Positions 1 through 11,870 of a DNA stretch of 16,906 nt are shown here, piece after piece. The DNA comes from a bacterium. Its GTDB lineage: Bacteria; Bacillota; Bacilli; Lactobacillales; Streptococcaceae. Below the pieces are notes generated by a model. It was given only the letters and a program-made list of their open reading frames with translations. It searched no databases and was not told the origin of the DNA. Where the stretch lies: the NCBI GenBank assembly GCA_905221435.1, contig CAJNDD010000032.1, positions 1-16,906 on the forward strand, written 5' to 3'. The position numbers were made by a program, and so were the translations under genes. The number at the start of each line of letters is the position of its first letter. Position 1 is the first letter of the stretch.

Positions 1-132
1 TTTGAGAGGTTTGTGACGAGTCAAGAGCAATGAGGCTTGAACAAAGTGAAAGCCAGCGTCTTTAGGCGCTGGCTGGTAATTTGGGCTTATAGCCCTGGTG
101 CAAACCACCCGTTAGACGGGTGGTTATGATTT
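1..132 (+). mobile_element. End fragment of a repeated element (IS200/IS605-like), outer part cut off by window edge
   Basis: This stretch is repeated as an inverted copy at 16775-16906. Only one difference is seen across 132 bases (base 78, a here and g in the other copy). It contains three consecutive hairpins: AGCCAGCG/CGCTGGCT at 51-74 (10 pairs counting G-U, UUUA loop), GGGCT/AGCCC at 83-95, and AACCACCCG/CGGGTGGTT at 103-125 with a 5-nt loop. Homology between copies stops at about 132, one base before the thyA stop codon at 134-136, so this is taken as the element boundary. Subterminal palindromes without classical terminal inverted repeats are typical of IS200/IS605 elements, and the hairpin ladder recalls the right end of TnpB-encoding members. 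No transposase is visible. The frame starting at base 6 gives a short peptide ending at 65 but has a TGA just before it, so I do not call a TnpB remnant. Family assignment is inference. Confidence 0.6.
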
Positions 133-133
133 C

Positions 134-973
134 TTAAATAGCCAAATCAAACTTCAGTTGTGGCTTGACTGGATCATAGTCAACTAACTCAAAGTCCTCC
201 ACTTTGATATCAAAGAAATTGGTCCCATCTGGTACATTTAAAACCAAACGTGGTTGGCAGTTTGACGGCTCACGACGGAGCAATTCCTCTGCTTGTTCAA
301 ACTGATTATCATAGATATGGAGGTTATTGATGAAGTAGAAGAACTTTCCAACCTTCCAGCCAAAATGTTTTGCGATCATCATCTGCAGAGCCACATACTG
401 CATAGCATTGATGTGGTGAGCAACCAGCATGTCATTCGAACGCTGGGTCAAGGTCGCATCCAGATAGATATCCCCATCAACGCGACGGACATCAAACATG
501 GTCTGAAAGGCGCATGGAAGGAGGCCGTCCGTCTCCTCAAAAGCTTGATAATCCCATAGAGAGATGATATTGCGACGATTCCAAGGGTTAGCTTCCAACT
601 GCTTGAGAATCTTATTAATGATGTCGTGCTTCTTAACGACCGCCCCATAGCGCTCACCAATGGTTCCCGTATCGCCAACTTCCCAGTCATTCCAGTAGTG
701 AACATTGTACTTGCTATTCAGCACTTCTAAGCTATTAGACTGATCCTGATAGATCCAAAGCACTTCCTTAATAGCGGCTTTGATAGCAATCGGGCGCAAG
801 GTTGTGATGGGAAATTCCCCCTTAGACAAATCATACTCCGCAAAGGCACCCGTTATGTACTTGGAGTTGGCAACAGTCCCATCCTTGTACTTAGGACGAG
901 CCTGCTCAGAAAAGACACCGTCTTTGAGGATTCGTTCAATATTTTCTTTAAAAATCGTATCTGCTTTTGTCAT
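134..973 (-). CDS. thyA: Thymidylate synthase
   Basis: This enzyme converts dUMP to dTMP using methylene-tetrahydrofolate, the de novo route to thymidylate in the cytoplasm. The 279-residue protein carries the class signatures: the phosphate-binding arginines near NRRNI (residues 132-136), the nucleophilic cysteine C154 in LPCAFQ, the QRSND motif (177-181) that binds the substrate phosphate, and the LHIYDNQ motif (218-224) that contacts the deoxyribose. Length is normal for the bacterial ThyA family. The ATG at 971-973 is preceded by AGAGG at suitable spacing and an extended -10 box. The stop lies one base from the repeated element end, so the gene is complete but has no terminator of its own. 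The GH101 gene lies upstream on the same strand, separated by about 295 bp with its own hairpins, so ThyA is probably transcribed separately. Confidence 0.97.
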   Translation of the reverse strand: MTKADTIFKENIERILKDGVFSEQARPKYKDGTVANSKYITGAFAEYDLSKGEFPITTLRPIAIKAAIKEVLWIYQDQSNSLEVLNSKYNVHYWNDWEVGDTGTIGERYGAVVKKHDIINKILKQLEANPWNRRNIISLWDYQAFEETDGLLPCAFQTMFDVRRVDGDIYLDATLTQRSNDMLVAHHINAMQYVALQMMIAKHFGWKVGKFFYFINNLHIYDNQFEQAEELLRREPSNCQPRLVLNVPDGTNFFDIKVEDFELVDYDPVKPQLKFDLAI

Positions 974-1002
974 TTACGCTTACCTCTTTTGTAGTCTTAA
1001 CT

Positions 1003-1011
1003 AGTATAGCA
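1003..1011 (-). promoter_or_regulatory. thyA promoter, extended -10
   Basis: Read on the minus strand this is TGCTATACT, a TG-extended -10 hexamer (TATACT). It lies about 30 bp before the thyA ATG. The -35 region is a pyrimidine tract with no good match, which is common with extended -10 promoters. A Shine-Dalgarno AGAGG follows about 9 nt before the ATG. Confidence 0.6.
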
Positions 1012-1141
1012 CAAAAAAAGAAAGGAGGAAAATTACTAGCTTCGAACTGCACTCACTGAAATACTAAAAGATTAAACAACGATTTCAAAAAAGAGCATAT
1101 TGTAAAAATGATGAAATTGACAATCCCAACATATTTTTCAA

Positions 1142-1224
1142 AAGTAGTTTTAGATTCTTCTCCCATATGGGAACCTACTTTAAAGGACCTAGTCCTGTGC
1201 AATATAGAACTAAGTCCTTTAAAT
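1142..1224 (-). terminator. Tandem hairpins after the GH101 gene (possible terminator)
   Basis: Two inverted repeats lie between the GH101 stop codon (1269) and thyA. The first is a perfect 10-bp TTTAAAGGAC/GTCCTTTAAA stem (1180-1189 with 1215-1224), extended by TAGT/ACTA inside. The second is AAAGTAG/CTACTTT (1142-1148 with 1176-1182) enclosing the palindrome CCCATATGGG (1163-1172). On the minus strand the second stem ends in CTACTTTT, a short T run. The rest of 974-1268 holds only the thyA promoter and no supported gene. Function as a terminator is plausible but the T run is weak. Confidence 0.4.
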
Positions 1225-1268
1225 AATTATTTGTCTAACTTTTTGAAGTCAGTACAAAATCCTAAAAG

Positions 1269-7652
<6,384 letters not shown>

Positions 7653-7663
7653 CTAGCTCAGAA

Positions 7664-7677
7664 AGTAAGCGTTTGCA
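7664..7677 (-). promoter_or_regulatory. Catabolite-responsive element (cre) in the GH101 leader
   Basis: The 14-mer AGTAAGCGTTTGCA (plus strand) matches the Gram-positive cre consensus TGWAARCGYTWNCW at 13 of 14 positions; only the first base differs. It lies 27 bp before the ATG, downstream of the predicted promoter, where CcpA would act as a roadblock. This fits sugar-responsive control of a glycan-degrading enzyme. Binding is inferred. Confidence 0.7.
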
Positions 7678-7749
7678 TAGTTCTCTAAAAAAATAACCTC
7701 CTCCATTTTTAAACACTACTTCCTAAAAAAATATTTTCTATTCCAATTT

Positions 7750-7778
7750 AATATATCAAAAACAGCTTAAAAAATCAA
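7750..7778 (-). promoter_or_regulatory. Predicted promoter of the GH101 gene
   Basis: On the minus strand, TTGATT (7773-7778), a 17-bp spacer and TATATT (7750-7755). A TG one base before the -10 makes it an extended -10. The transcript would have a leader of roughly 105 nt holding the cre box and an AGGAGG ribosome-binding site 12 nt before the ATG. Confidence 0.55.
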
Positions 7779-8037
7779 TAGCTTAATAGGTAAAATTAGT
7801 AAAAGTATAATCAAAAAATTGACATTACAAACCCTGCTGAATAAAAGATAAAAATAATCAGAATGGAATTCTCTTCTTTTTAGGAGTAATTTCACGATAT
7901 TTGTAGCAAACATCCTCACAGATATTATGAAGTCTATTTTGTTATCATACTACTAAACTGATTCAGCACAAGGTCTTTATTTTCTCGAACTTTGACCAGT
8001 TTAAGAAACTGATTTTTATCACTCTAAACATAAAACA
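7779..8037. other. AT-rich gene-free spacer upstream of the GH101 gene
   Basis: Together with 7638-7778 this belongs to a 500-bp interval without a supported gene between the GH101 start and tRNA-Leu. I see no ORF with a ribosome-binding site and no strong inverted repeat between 7779 and 8037. A TTGACA at 7819-7824 on the plus strand lacks a good -10 and leads to nothing recognisable. Confidence 0.6.
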
Positions 8038-8060
8038 GAGAGGACAGCAATTGTCCTCTC
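8038..8060 (-). terminator. Second hairpin distal to tRNA-Leu
   Basis: A perfect 9-bp stem GAGAGGACA/TGTCCTCTC (8038-8046 with 8052-8060) with a 5-nt loop. On the minus strand it is followed by CTGTTTTATG, a short T run. It may be a backup terminator for transcription leaving the tRNA, about 45 bp past the first terminator. Confidence 0.45.
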
Positions 8061-8103
8061 CAGATCTTGGCTAGCATCAGTCCACTACAATTGATAAAGA
8101 ACC

Positions 8104-8129
8104 AAAAAAGAGCTAGCCAAAGCTAACTC
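8104..8129 (-). terminator. tRNA-Leu intrinsic terminator
   Basis: On the minus strand GAGTTAGC and GCTAGCTC pair (one G-U) around a TTTG loop and are followed immediately by six T. It starts 9 nt after the tRNA 3' end, a standard Rho-independent terminator layout. Confidence 0.85.
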
Positions 8130-8137
8130 TTATCCTA

Positions 8138-8223
8138 TGCGGAGAGAGGGACTTGAACCCTCACGACCTAAAGCGGTCACAGGATCCTTAGTCCTGCGCG
8201 TCTGCCAATTCCGCCATCCCCGC
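8138..8223 (-). tRNA. tRNA-Leu, anticodon AAG
   Basis: The minus strand folds as an 86-nt class II tRNA. The acceptor stem is GCGGGGA with TCTCCGC (one G-U) and discriminator A. The D-arm has TGGCGGAATTGGCAGACGC, the anticodon stem is CAGGA/TCCTG around CTAAGGA with anticodon AAG (reads CUU/CUC), the variable arm is long (leucine identity), and the T-arm has GGTTCAAGTCC. CCA is not encoded. The gene has its own consensus promoter and terminator. It lies just downstream of pncA, and the GH101 gene follows its 3' side. Confidence 0.95.
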
Positions 8224-8238
8224 GTCGATTACTTTACT

Positions 8239-8267
8239 AGTATATCAACTTTCAAAGTCTTTGTCAA
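8239..8267 (-). promoter_or_regulatory. tRNA-Leu promoter
   Basis: On the minus strand, a perfect TTGACA (8262-8267), exactly 17 bp, and TATACT (8239-8244), ending 16 bp before the mature tRNA 5' end. This is a near-ideal sigma-A promoter, typical for a stable RNA gene. Confidence 0.9.
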
Positions 8268-8303
8268 CACTTTTTTCAGATTTTTTTCATTTTTCCAAGG
8301 GGA

Positions 8304-8879
8304 TTATTCTTGAGTTTCAGTAAGATTTTCATCCAGCAATTTGGCTCCTAACGTGTTCTTAAAATGCCCAAGAGCAAACTGGTGATTTTCCGGCCAGATA
8401 GAGGCAACTGCGGGCTTGACAATCTCAATTTGATAACCTAAATTATAGGCATCAATAGCCGTATGAAGAACGCAAATGTCAGTCAGTACACCGGTCAAAA
8501 TGACTGTATCAACCCGACGTTCCCGCAAACGAATATCTAGGTCTGTTCCTGAAAACGCTGAATAGTGACGCTTGTCCATCCAAAAGACACGGCTATCCCC
8601 CTCATGTTCAGCATAAAAGTCAGCTAGGGGACCATAGAGGTTGCGGCCACTAGTCCCGATGATGTTATGCGGTGGAAAGAGCTTGCTTTCTGGGTGGAAT
8701 GTATCCTTCTCTTCATGGGCATCAATGGTGAAAAAGATATAGTCCCCACGTTCAAAAGCTAATCTGGTTACCTGATCAATGGCTTTTGATATTGCTTGAG
8801 CGGGTGCTCCAGCAGTTAGCTTTCCATAGTCTGCTACGAAATCCTCTGTATAGTCAATCGAGATTAAAGCCTTTGCCAT
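8304..8879 (-). CDS. pncA: Nicotinamidase (isochorismatase-fold amidohydrolase)
   Basis: This enzyme hydrolyses nicotinamide to nicotinate and ammonia, feeding NAD salvage in the cytoplasm. The 191-residue protein has the Asp-Lys-Cys catalytic set of the family: D9 in SIDYTEDF, K103 in DKRHYS, and C136 in LTDICVLHT. Metal-site residues are D53 and H55 (DAH) and H71 (PPHN). Length matches the streptococcal enzyme. The ATG overlaps the codY TAA by one base (TAATG), so the gene is translationally coupled to and co-transcribed with codY. The same codY-pncA order is, from memory, found in pneumococcus. No clear terminator separates it from the tRNA-Leu promoter about 40 bp downstream. Confidence 0.93.
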   Translation of the reverse strand: MAKALISIDYTEDFVADYGKLTAGAPAQAISKAIDQVTRLAFERGDYIFFTIDAHEEKDTFHPESKLFPPHNIIGTSGRNLYGPLADFYAEHEGDSRVFWMDKRHYSAFSGTDLDIRLRERRVDTVILTGVLTDICVLHTAIDAYNLGYQIEIVKPAVASIWPENHQFALGHFKNTLGAKLLDENLTETQE

Positions 8880-9667
8880 TAGTAGTCCCTCTTTTTCACT
8901 TCCTCAAAAATATCACCAATTAAAACTTTGAGATAAGTCCCCTTCATTCCGAGTGAACGACTCTCAATAATTCCCGCCGACTCCAATTTACGAAGCGCAT
9001 TGACGATCACTGAGCGTGTAATGCCAATACGGTCTGCAATAACTGATGCAGTCAACTGTCCTTCATTTCCATCCAATTCAGCTAAAATAGCTGATACGGC
9101 ACGCAGTTCTGAATAGGAAAGGGTATTGACCGCCATGGTAACAGCCGTACGACGGCGAATATTCTTTTCATCCTCTTCACGTTGGAAGTTCAACAGTTGA
9201 ATCCCTACCACTGTGCTCGCAATCTCAACAAGGATCAAATCTTCATCTTCAAACTTCTTATCATTGCGCCAAATAATCAACGAACCTAGGCGAATCCCTG
9301 ATACATGAATGGGAGCTATGGTCGTCAAACCATCTGGAAAGTCCGCACGGCTCTCTACAGGGAAAATGGTCAAATCATGTTCAACAGGAAGATTGGCCTC
9401 CGTATCGTAGATCATGTTTGCCCCTTGAACATAGTCATCTGGGAAAGTCTTAGTTTGGAAAAACTGCTCTACACGATCTGTATTGGTTTTATAGCGCATA
9501 AAGTAGCCCAAGAGACGCCCCTTGCTATTGACAATGCAGGCATTGCAATCAATAATGTCTGCTAGTTGACGTGTAATGGCATTGTATGGAAGTTCATCCT
9601 GCATTTGCTCTTCTGAGCGTTTTAAAATTGATGTAATTTTTCTTGTTTTTTCTAATAAATGTGCCAT
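8879..9667 (-). CDS. codY: GTP- and branched-chain-amino-acid-sensing global repressor CodY
   Basis: CodY is a dimeric cytoplasmic transcription factor that represses amino-acid uptake, biosynthesis and other nutrient genes when isoleucine/valine/leucine (and, in bacilli, GTP) are plentiful. The 262-residue protein has the family layout: an N-terminal GAF sensor domain (about 1-155), a linker helix rich in charged residues, and a C-terminal winged helix-turn-helix (about 205-238, [20 protein letters not shown]). The ATG follows GAGGTG at short spacing. Its TTGAAA-17-TATAAT promoter has an extended -10, and a 14/15 CodY box lies directly upstream, so autoregulation is likely. pncA overlaps its 3' end. 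In pneumococcus, CodY is reported to be essential or near essential. Confidence 0.97.
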   Translation of the reverse strand: MAHLLEKTRKITSILKRSEEQMQDELPYNAITRQLADIIDCNACIVNSKGRLLGYFMRYKTNTDRVEQFFQTKTFPDDYVQGANMIYDTEANLPVEHDLTIFPVESRADFPDGLTTIAPIHVSGIRLGSLIIWRNDKKFEDEDLILVEIASTVVGIQLLNFQREEDEKNIRRRTAVTMAVNTLSYSELRAVSAILAELDGNEGQLTASVIADRIGITRSVIVNALRKLESAGIIESRSLGMKGTYLKVLIGDIFEEVKKRDY

Positions 9668-9693
9668 TTTTCACCTCGCATATAATCGCTTCC

Positions 9694-9722
9694 ATTATAA
9701 CATAGAAAAGTCTTTATTTCAA
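9694..9722 (-). promoter_or_regulatory. codY promoter
   Basis: On the minus strand, TTGAAA (9717-9722), a 17-bp spacer, then TATAAT (9694-9699) with TG one base upstream. The start point would be about 20 bp before the codY ATG, giving a short leader. Confidence 0.85.
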
Positions 9723-9723
9723 T

Positions 9724-9738
9724 AATTATCTGAAAATT
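9724..9738. promoter_or_regulatory. CodY box next to the codY promoter
   Basis: AATTATCTGAAAATT matches the CodY consensus AATTTTCWGAAAATT at 14 of 15 positions. It lies one base upstream of the codY -35 hexamer. It also overlaps an 8-bp inverted repeat AAAATTGC/GCAATTTT (9733-9740 with 9751-9758), and GCAATTTT recurs at 9786-9793 beside the divergent promoter. The site could act on codY, on the divergent RNA, or on both. Confidence 0.7.
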
Positions 9739-9796
9739 GCTTATTGAATTGCAATTTTTAAAAGCAAAAATATTTTATAAAAATAGCAATTTTTTA

Positions 9797-9825
9797 TTGA
9801 CATTCTGTTTTAATTTTTATATAAT
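9797..9825 (+). promoter_or_regulatory. Perfect consensus promoter divergent from codY
   Basis: TTGACA (9797-9802), exactly 17 bp, TATAAT (9820-9825): both hexamers are perfect. It points away from codY and towards the 3' end of the helicase gene, with no protein gene in front of it. The downstream stretch ends in an intrinsic terminator, so it most likely drives a small RNA. Confidence 0.85.
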
Positions 9826-9831
9826 AACATT

Positions 9832-9945
9832 ATAAGAAGATGAATTAAAGTTCCCCTTCCCATCTCACCTTTACTTTTATACATCTTCTTTTACTATCGG
9901 TCTCCTTATATATAAAAGCGATTCACAGAGTGAATCGCTTTTTTC
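9832..9945 (+). ncRNA. Candidate small RNA divergent from codY
   Basis: This is an approximately 114-nt predicted transcript from a perfect promoter to an intrinsic terminator. The 5' end AAGAAGATG (9834-9842) pairs perfectly with CATCTTCTT (9882-9890). A weaker inner AAAG/CTTT pairing leaves a C/U-rich loop of about 23 nt (9851-9873) that looks like an antisense seed for purine-rich ribosome-binding sites. The 3' end is the 13-bp terminator stem. The only in-frame ATG gives a two-codon peptide, so it is not coding. The layout (5' stem, pyrimidine-rich single-stranded region, terminator) is like the CiaR-controlled csRNAs of pneumococcus, but I find no TTTAAG-N5-TTTAAG direct repeat at the promoter. 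Exact ends are estimates, and I cannot name a known family. Confidence 0.7.
9914..9944 (+). terminator. Bidirectional intrinsic terminator between the sRNA and the helicase gene
   Basis: A 13-bp perfect stem AAAAGCGATTCAC/GTGAATCGCTTTT with a 3-nt loop and a run of six T on the plus strand. On the minus strand the stem ends in a TTTTATATAT tract, so it can also end the helicase transcript, whose stop codon is at 9945-9947. Confidence 0.92.
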
Positions 9946-11522
9946 TATTTGTCTCCTTTGTTACGAATAACAAAGCCTGTTTTCTTTTCGCTTGAAGTGT
10001 TGCGAGGTTTTTTATTATCTTTATTACGGTAACGTCTGTCTTTATCAAAACGGTCGTTTCCACGACTACCTTTCTTGAACTCATCACGACGACCATTGCC
10101 ACGGCGATCACGGTCTCGACGGTCGTCTCCACGACGGCCTCCTCGACCTCCCTTAGCTTTGCCAGCAAAGCCATTACCTGATGGTTTAAATGGCAGTGGT
10201 TTTTCACGCGCAATCTCCACTTCAGGAAGGCTGTCTGGATCTTGGACTGTCAGGCTCAAGATATACATAGCCAATTCTTCTGGACTAAATTCGGCAGCTA
10301 ACTTACGAGCATCTTTAGCAAATTTCTCAAAGTTCCCACGAATTGCTTCGTCTGCGAAGTCTCGTTCGATTTTCTTGAGCGCTACTTGTTTCTTAGCTTG
10401 GAAGGCTTCTTCTGCTGTCGCTGGTTTCAAGCCTTTCATGCGTTTCTTAGTCAAGTTTTCAATAATTTGAAGGTAGCCCATTTCATTTGGCGCTACGAAA
10501 GTAATAGATTGACCTGACTTACCAGCACGACCTGTACGACCGATACGGTGAACATAACTTTCAGGATCTTGTGGAATATCGTAGTTGTAGACATGGGTTA
10601 CACCTGAAATATCCAAACCACGCGCTGCTACGTCCGTCGCAACTAGAACATCAAGGTTACCATTTTTAAAATCACGAAGGACACGAAGACGTTTGTTTTG
10701 GTCTAAGTCACCATGAATTCCTTCTGCACGGAAGCCACGAATCTTAAGACCACGAGTCAATTCATCTACACGGCGTTTAGTACGACCAAATACAATAGCA
10801 AGTTCTGGTTGTTCCACGTCCATGAGACGCGTCATGGTATCGAATTTCTCTTGTTCCTTGACACGGATATAGTACTGATCAACCAGCTCTGTTGTCAATT
10901 CCTTGGCAGCAATCTTGACATGCTCAGGGTCCTTCATAAACTGAACACCAATACGTTTGATAGCATCTGGCATAGTTGCTGAAAAGAGCAGGGTTTGACG
11001 ATTTTCAGGGACACGGGAAATGATGGCTTCGATGTCTTCAAGGAAGCCCATGTTGAGCATTTCATCCGCTTCGTCAAGGATCAGAGTTTCAATATCTTGT
11101 AATTTCAAGGCCTTGCGTTTAATCAGGTCCAAGAGACGGCCTGGTGTTCCTACCACGATGTGGGCACCAGATTTAAGGGCCTTGATTTGCTTTTCAATGC
11201 TGGAACCACCGTAAACTGAGCGAACTTTCACTCCCTTACTACGACCAAAGCGGAAAAGTTCCTCTTGACTTTGGACAGCTAGTTCACGAGTTGGAGCGAT
11301 GGCCAAGGCTTGGATGGTCGCTTCTTCTGTACGGATTTTTTCAAGGGTTGGCAAGCCAAAGGCTGCAGTTTTTCCTGTACCAGTCTGAGCTTGACCGATA
11401 ACGTCTTTTCCTTCGAGAGCCAATGGAATGGTCTGTTCTTGGATGGGACTGGCTTCTACAAATCCAGCTTTTTCAATCTCTGCTAGCAATTCAGCAGACA
11501 AGTTAAATTCATTAAATTTCAC
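9945..11522 (-). CDS. cshA: DEAD-box ATP-dependent RNA helicase, CshA type
   Basis: This is an ATP-driven RNA unwindase. CshA-type proteins act in mRNA decay (degradosome) and in ribosome assembly and cold growth. The 525-residue protein shows the full motif set: F-x17 upstream Q motif (GFVEASPIQEQ, 20-30), motif I AQTGTGKT (45-52), Ia PTRELA (77-82), TPGR (126-129), II DEAD (150-153), III SAT (181-183), V VATDVAARGLD (294-304) and VI HRIGRTGRAG (325-334). After the second RecA domain comes a helical dimerisation-like region and then a long Arg/Gly/Asp-rich basic tail (about 440-525) for RNA binding. The start is GTG (11520-11522), chosen because the Q-motif spacing fits; the ribosome-binding site is weak (AGAAAG). 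A leader of about 140 nt with competing structures precedes it. Confidence 0.94.
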   Translation of the reverse strand: MKFNEFNLSAELLAEIEKAGFVEASPIQEQTIPLALEGKDVIGQAQTGTGKTAAFGLPTLEKIRTEEATIQALAIAPTRELAVQSQEELFRFGRSKGVKVRSVYGGSSIEKQIKALKSGAHIVVGTPGRLLDLIKRKALKLQDIETLILDEADEMLNMGFLEDIEAIISRVPENRQTLLFSATMPDAIKRIGVQFMKDPEHVKIAAKELTTELVDQYYIRVKEQEKFDTMTRLMDVEQPELAIVFGRTKRRVDELTRGLKIRGFRAEGIHGDLDQNKRLRVLRDFKNGNLDVLVATDVAARGLDISGVTHVYNYDIPQDPESYVHRIGRTGRAGKSGQSITFVAPNEMGYLQIIENLTKKRMKGLKPATAEEAFQAKKQVALKKIERDFADEAIRGNFEKFAKDARKLAAEFSPEELAMYILSLTVQDPDSLPEVEIAREKPLPFKPSGNGFAGKAKGGRGGRRGDDRRDRDRRGNGRRDEFKKGSRGNDRFDKDRRYRNKDNKKPRNTSSEKKTGFVIRNKGDK

Positions 11523-11663
11523 GTTATTCTTCTTTCTAAAGGTGGTGCGAAGCCACCCTATAGCGCGTAGTTTATACTTTTCTTTTCATGACGTATCTTC
11601 AACAAAAATGAGATACCGTGTTGCTTCTTTTCCACAAAAGAAAAGTACTAGTTTCTTTGCAAC
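11523..11663 (-). promoter_or_regulatory. Structured 5' leader of the DEAD-box helicase gene
   Basis: If transcription starts near 11663, the leader is about 140 nt. A perfect 11-bp inverted repeat, AAAAGAAAAGT at 11636-11646 and ACTTTTCTTTT at 11576-11586, can pair over 49 nt. A local hairpin uses the same arm (CTTTTC 11627-11632 with GAAAAG 11640-11645), so the two folds exclude each other. A GGTGG/CCACC hairpin (about 11541-11557) lies close to the weak ribosome-binding site. This could be a temperature- or helicase-sensitive control element; that is inference. Confidence 0.4.
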
Positions 11664-11669
11664 CTATCT

Positions 11670-11678
11670 AGTATAACA
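11670..11678 (-). promoter_or_regulatory. Helicase promoter, extended -10
   Basis: On the minus strand, TGTTATACT, a TG-extended -10 (TATACT), without a convincing -35. It lies about 150 bp before the GTG start. The interval 11679-11830 between this and the divergent flavoprotein promoter holds only a small GAAAATC/GATTTTC hairpin (about 11714-11735) and no gene. Confidence 0.55.
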
Positions 11679-11837
11679 CAAGAGAGAAGCAAAAGATAGT
11701 AGAATCCTTAAGGAAAATCATGTAAACGATTTTCTAATAGTAAAGTGGCCTGAAACTGGTTTTTCAAAGGATTTGAAGGGACCATTTCAAACTCACTTCA
11801 CTTCCCGTAGCAGATTTGTGCAAAAAGTGTTTTCTTA

Positions 11838-11846
11838 TGCTAGAAT
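11838..11846 (+). promoter_or_regulatory. Promoter of the flavoprotein reductase gene, extended -10
   Basis: TGCTAGAAT gives a TG-extended -10 (TAGAAT, 11841-11846) about 25 bp before the ATG. The -35 is poor. AGGAGG at 11858-11863 is a full ribosome-binding site 7 nt before the ATG. Confidence 0.55.
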
Positions 11847-11870
11847 GAAAATCGAATAGGAGGACTATAA

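Noticed and set aside
6..65. Short plus-strand peptide that might be the C-terminus of a TnpB protein
   Set aside because: An in-frame TGA at 3-5 precedes it and the peptide is too short to recognise; the hairpin argument stands without it.
1..132. BOX or RUP repeat of pneumococcus
   Set aside because: The sequence does not match the boxA/boxC patterns or RUP ends as I remember them, and the triple-hairpin layout fits an insertion-sequence end better.
7819..7847. Plus-strand TTGACA with TAAAAG 17 bp later, as a promoter for an antisense or small transcript
   Set aside because: The -10 matches at only four positions, and no ORF, terminator or structured RNA follows.
9797..9825. CiaR-dependent csRNA promoter
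   Set aside because: No TTTAAG-N5-TTTAAG direct repeat is found; the promoter has perfect hexamers and does not need an activator.
10075..10470. Plus-strand arginine-rich open frame and the overlapping minus frame 9923-10213
   Set aside because: Both are out-of-frame readings of the Arg/Gly-rich helicase tail, whose GC-rich codons suppress stops in other frames.
11718..11731. Possible cre site TGTAAACGATTTTC before the flavoprotein gene
   Set aside because: It matches the consensus at only about 11 of 14 positions, lacks the symmetric right half, and is better explained by a local hairpin.
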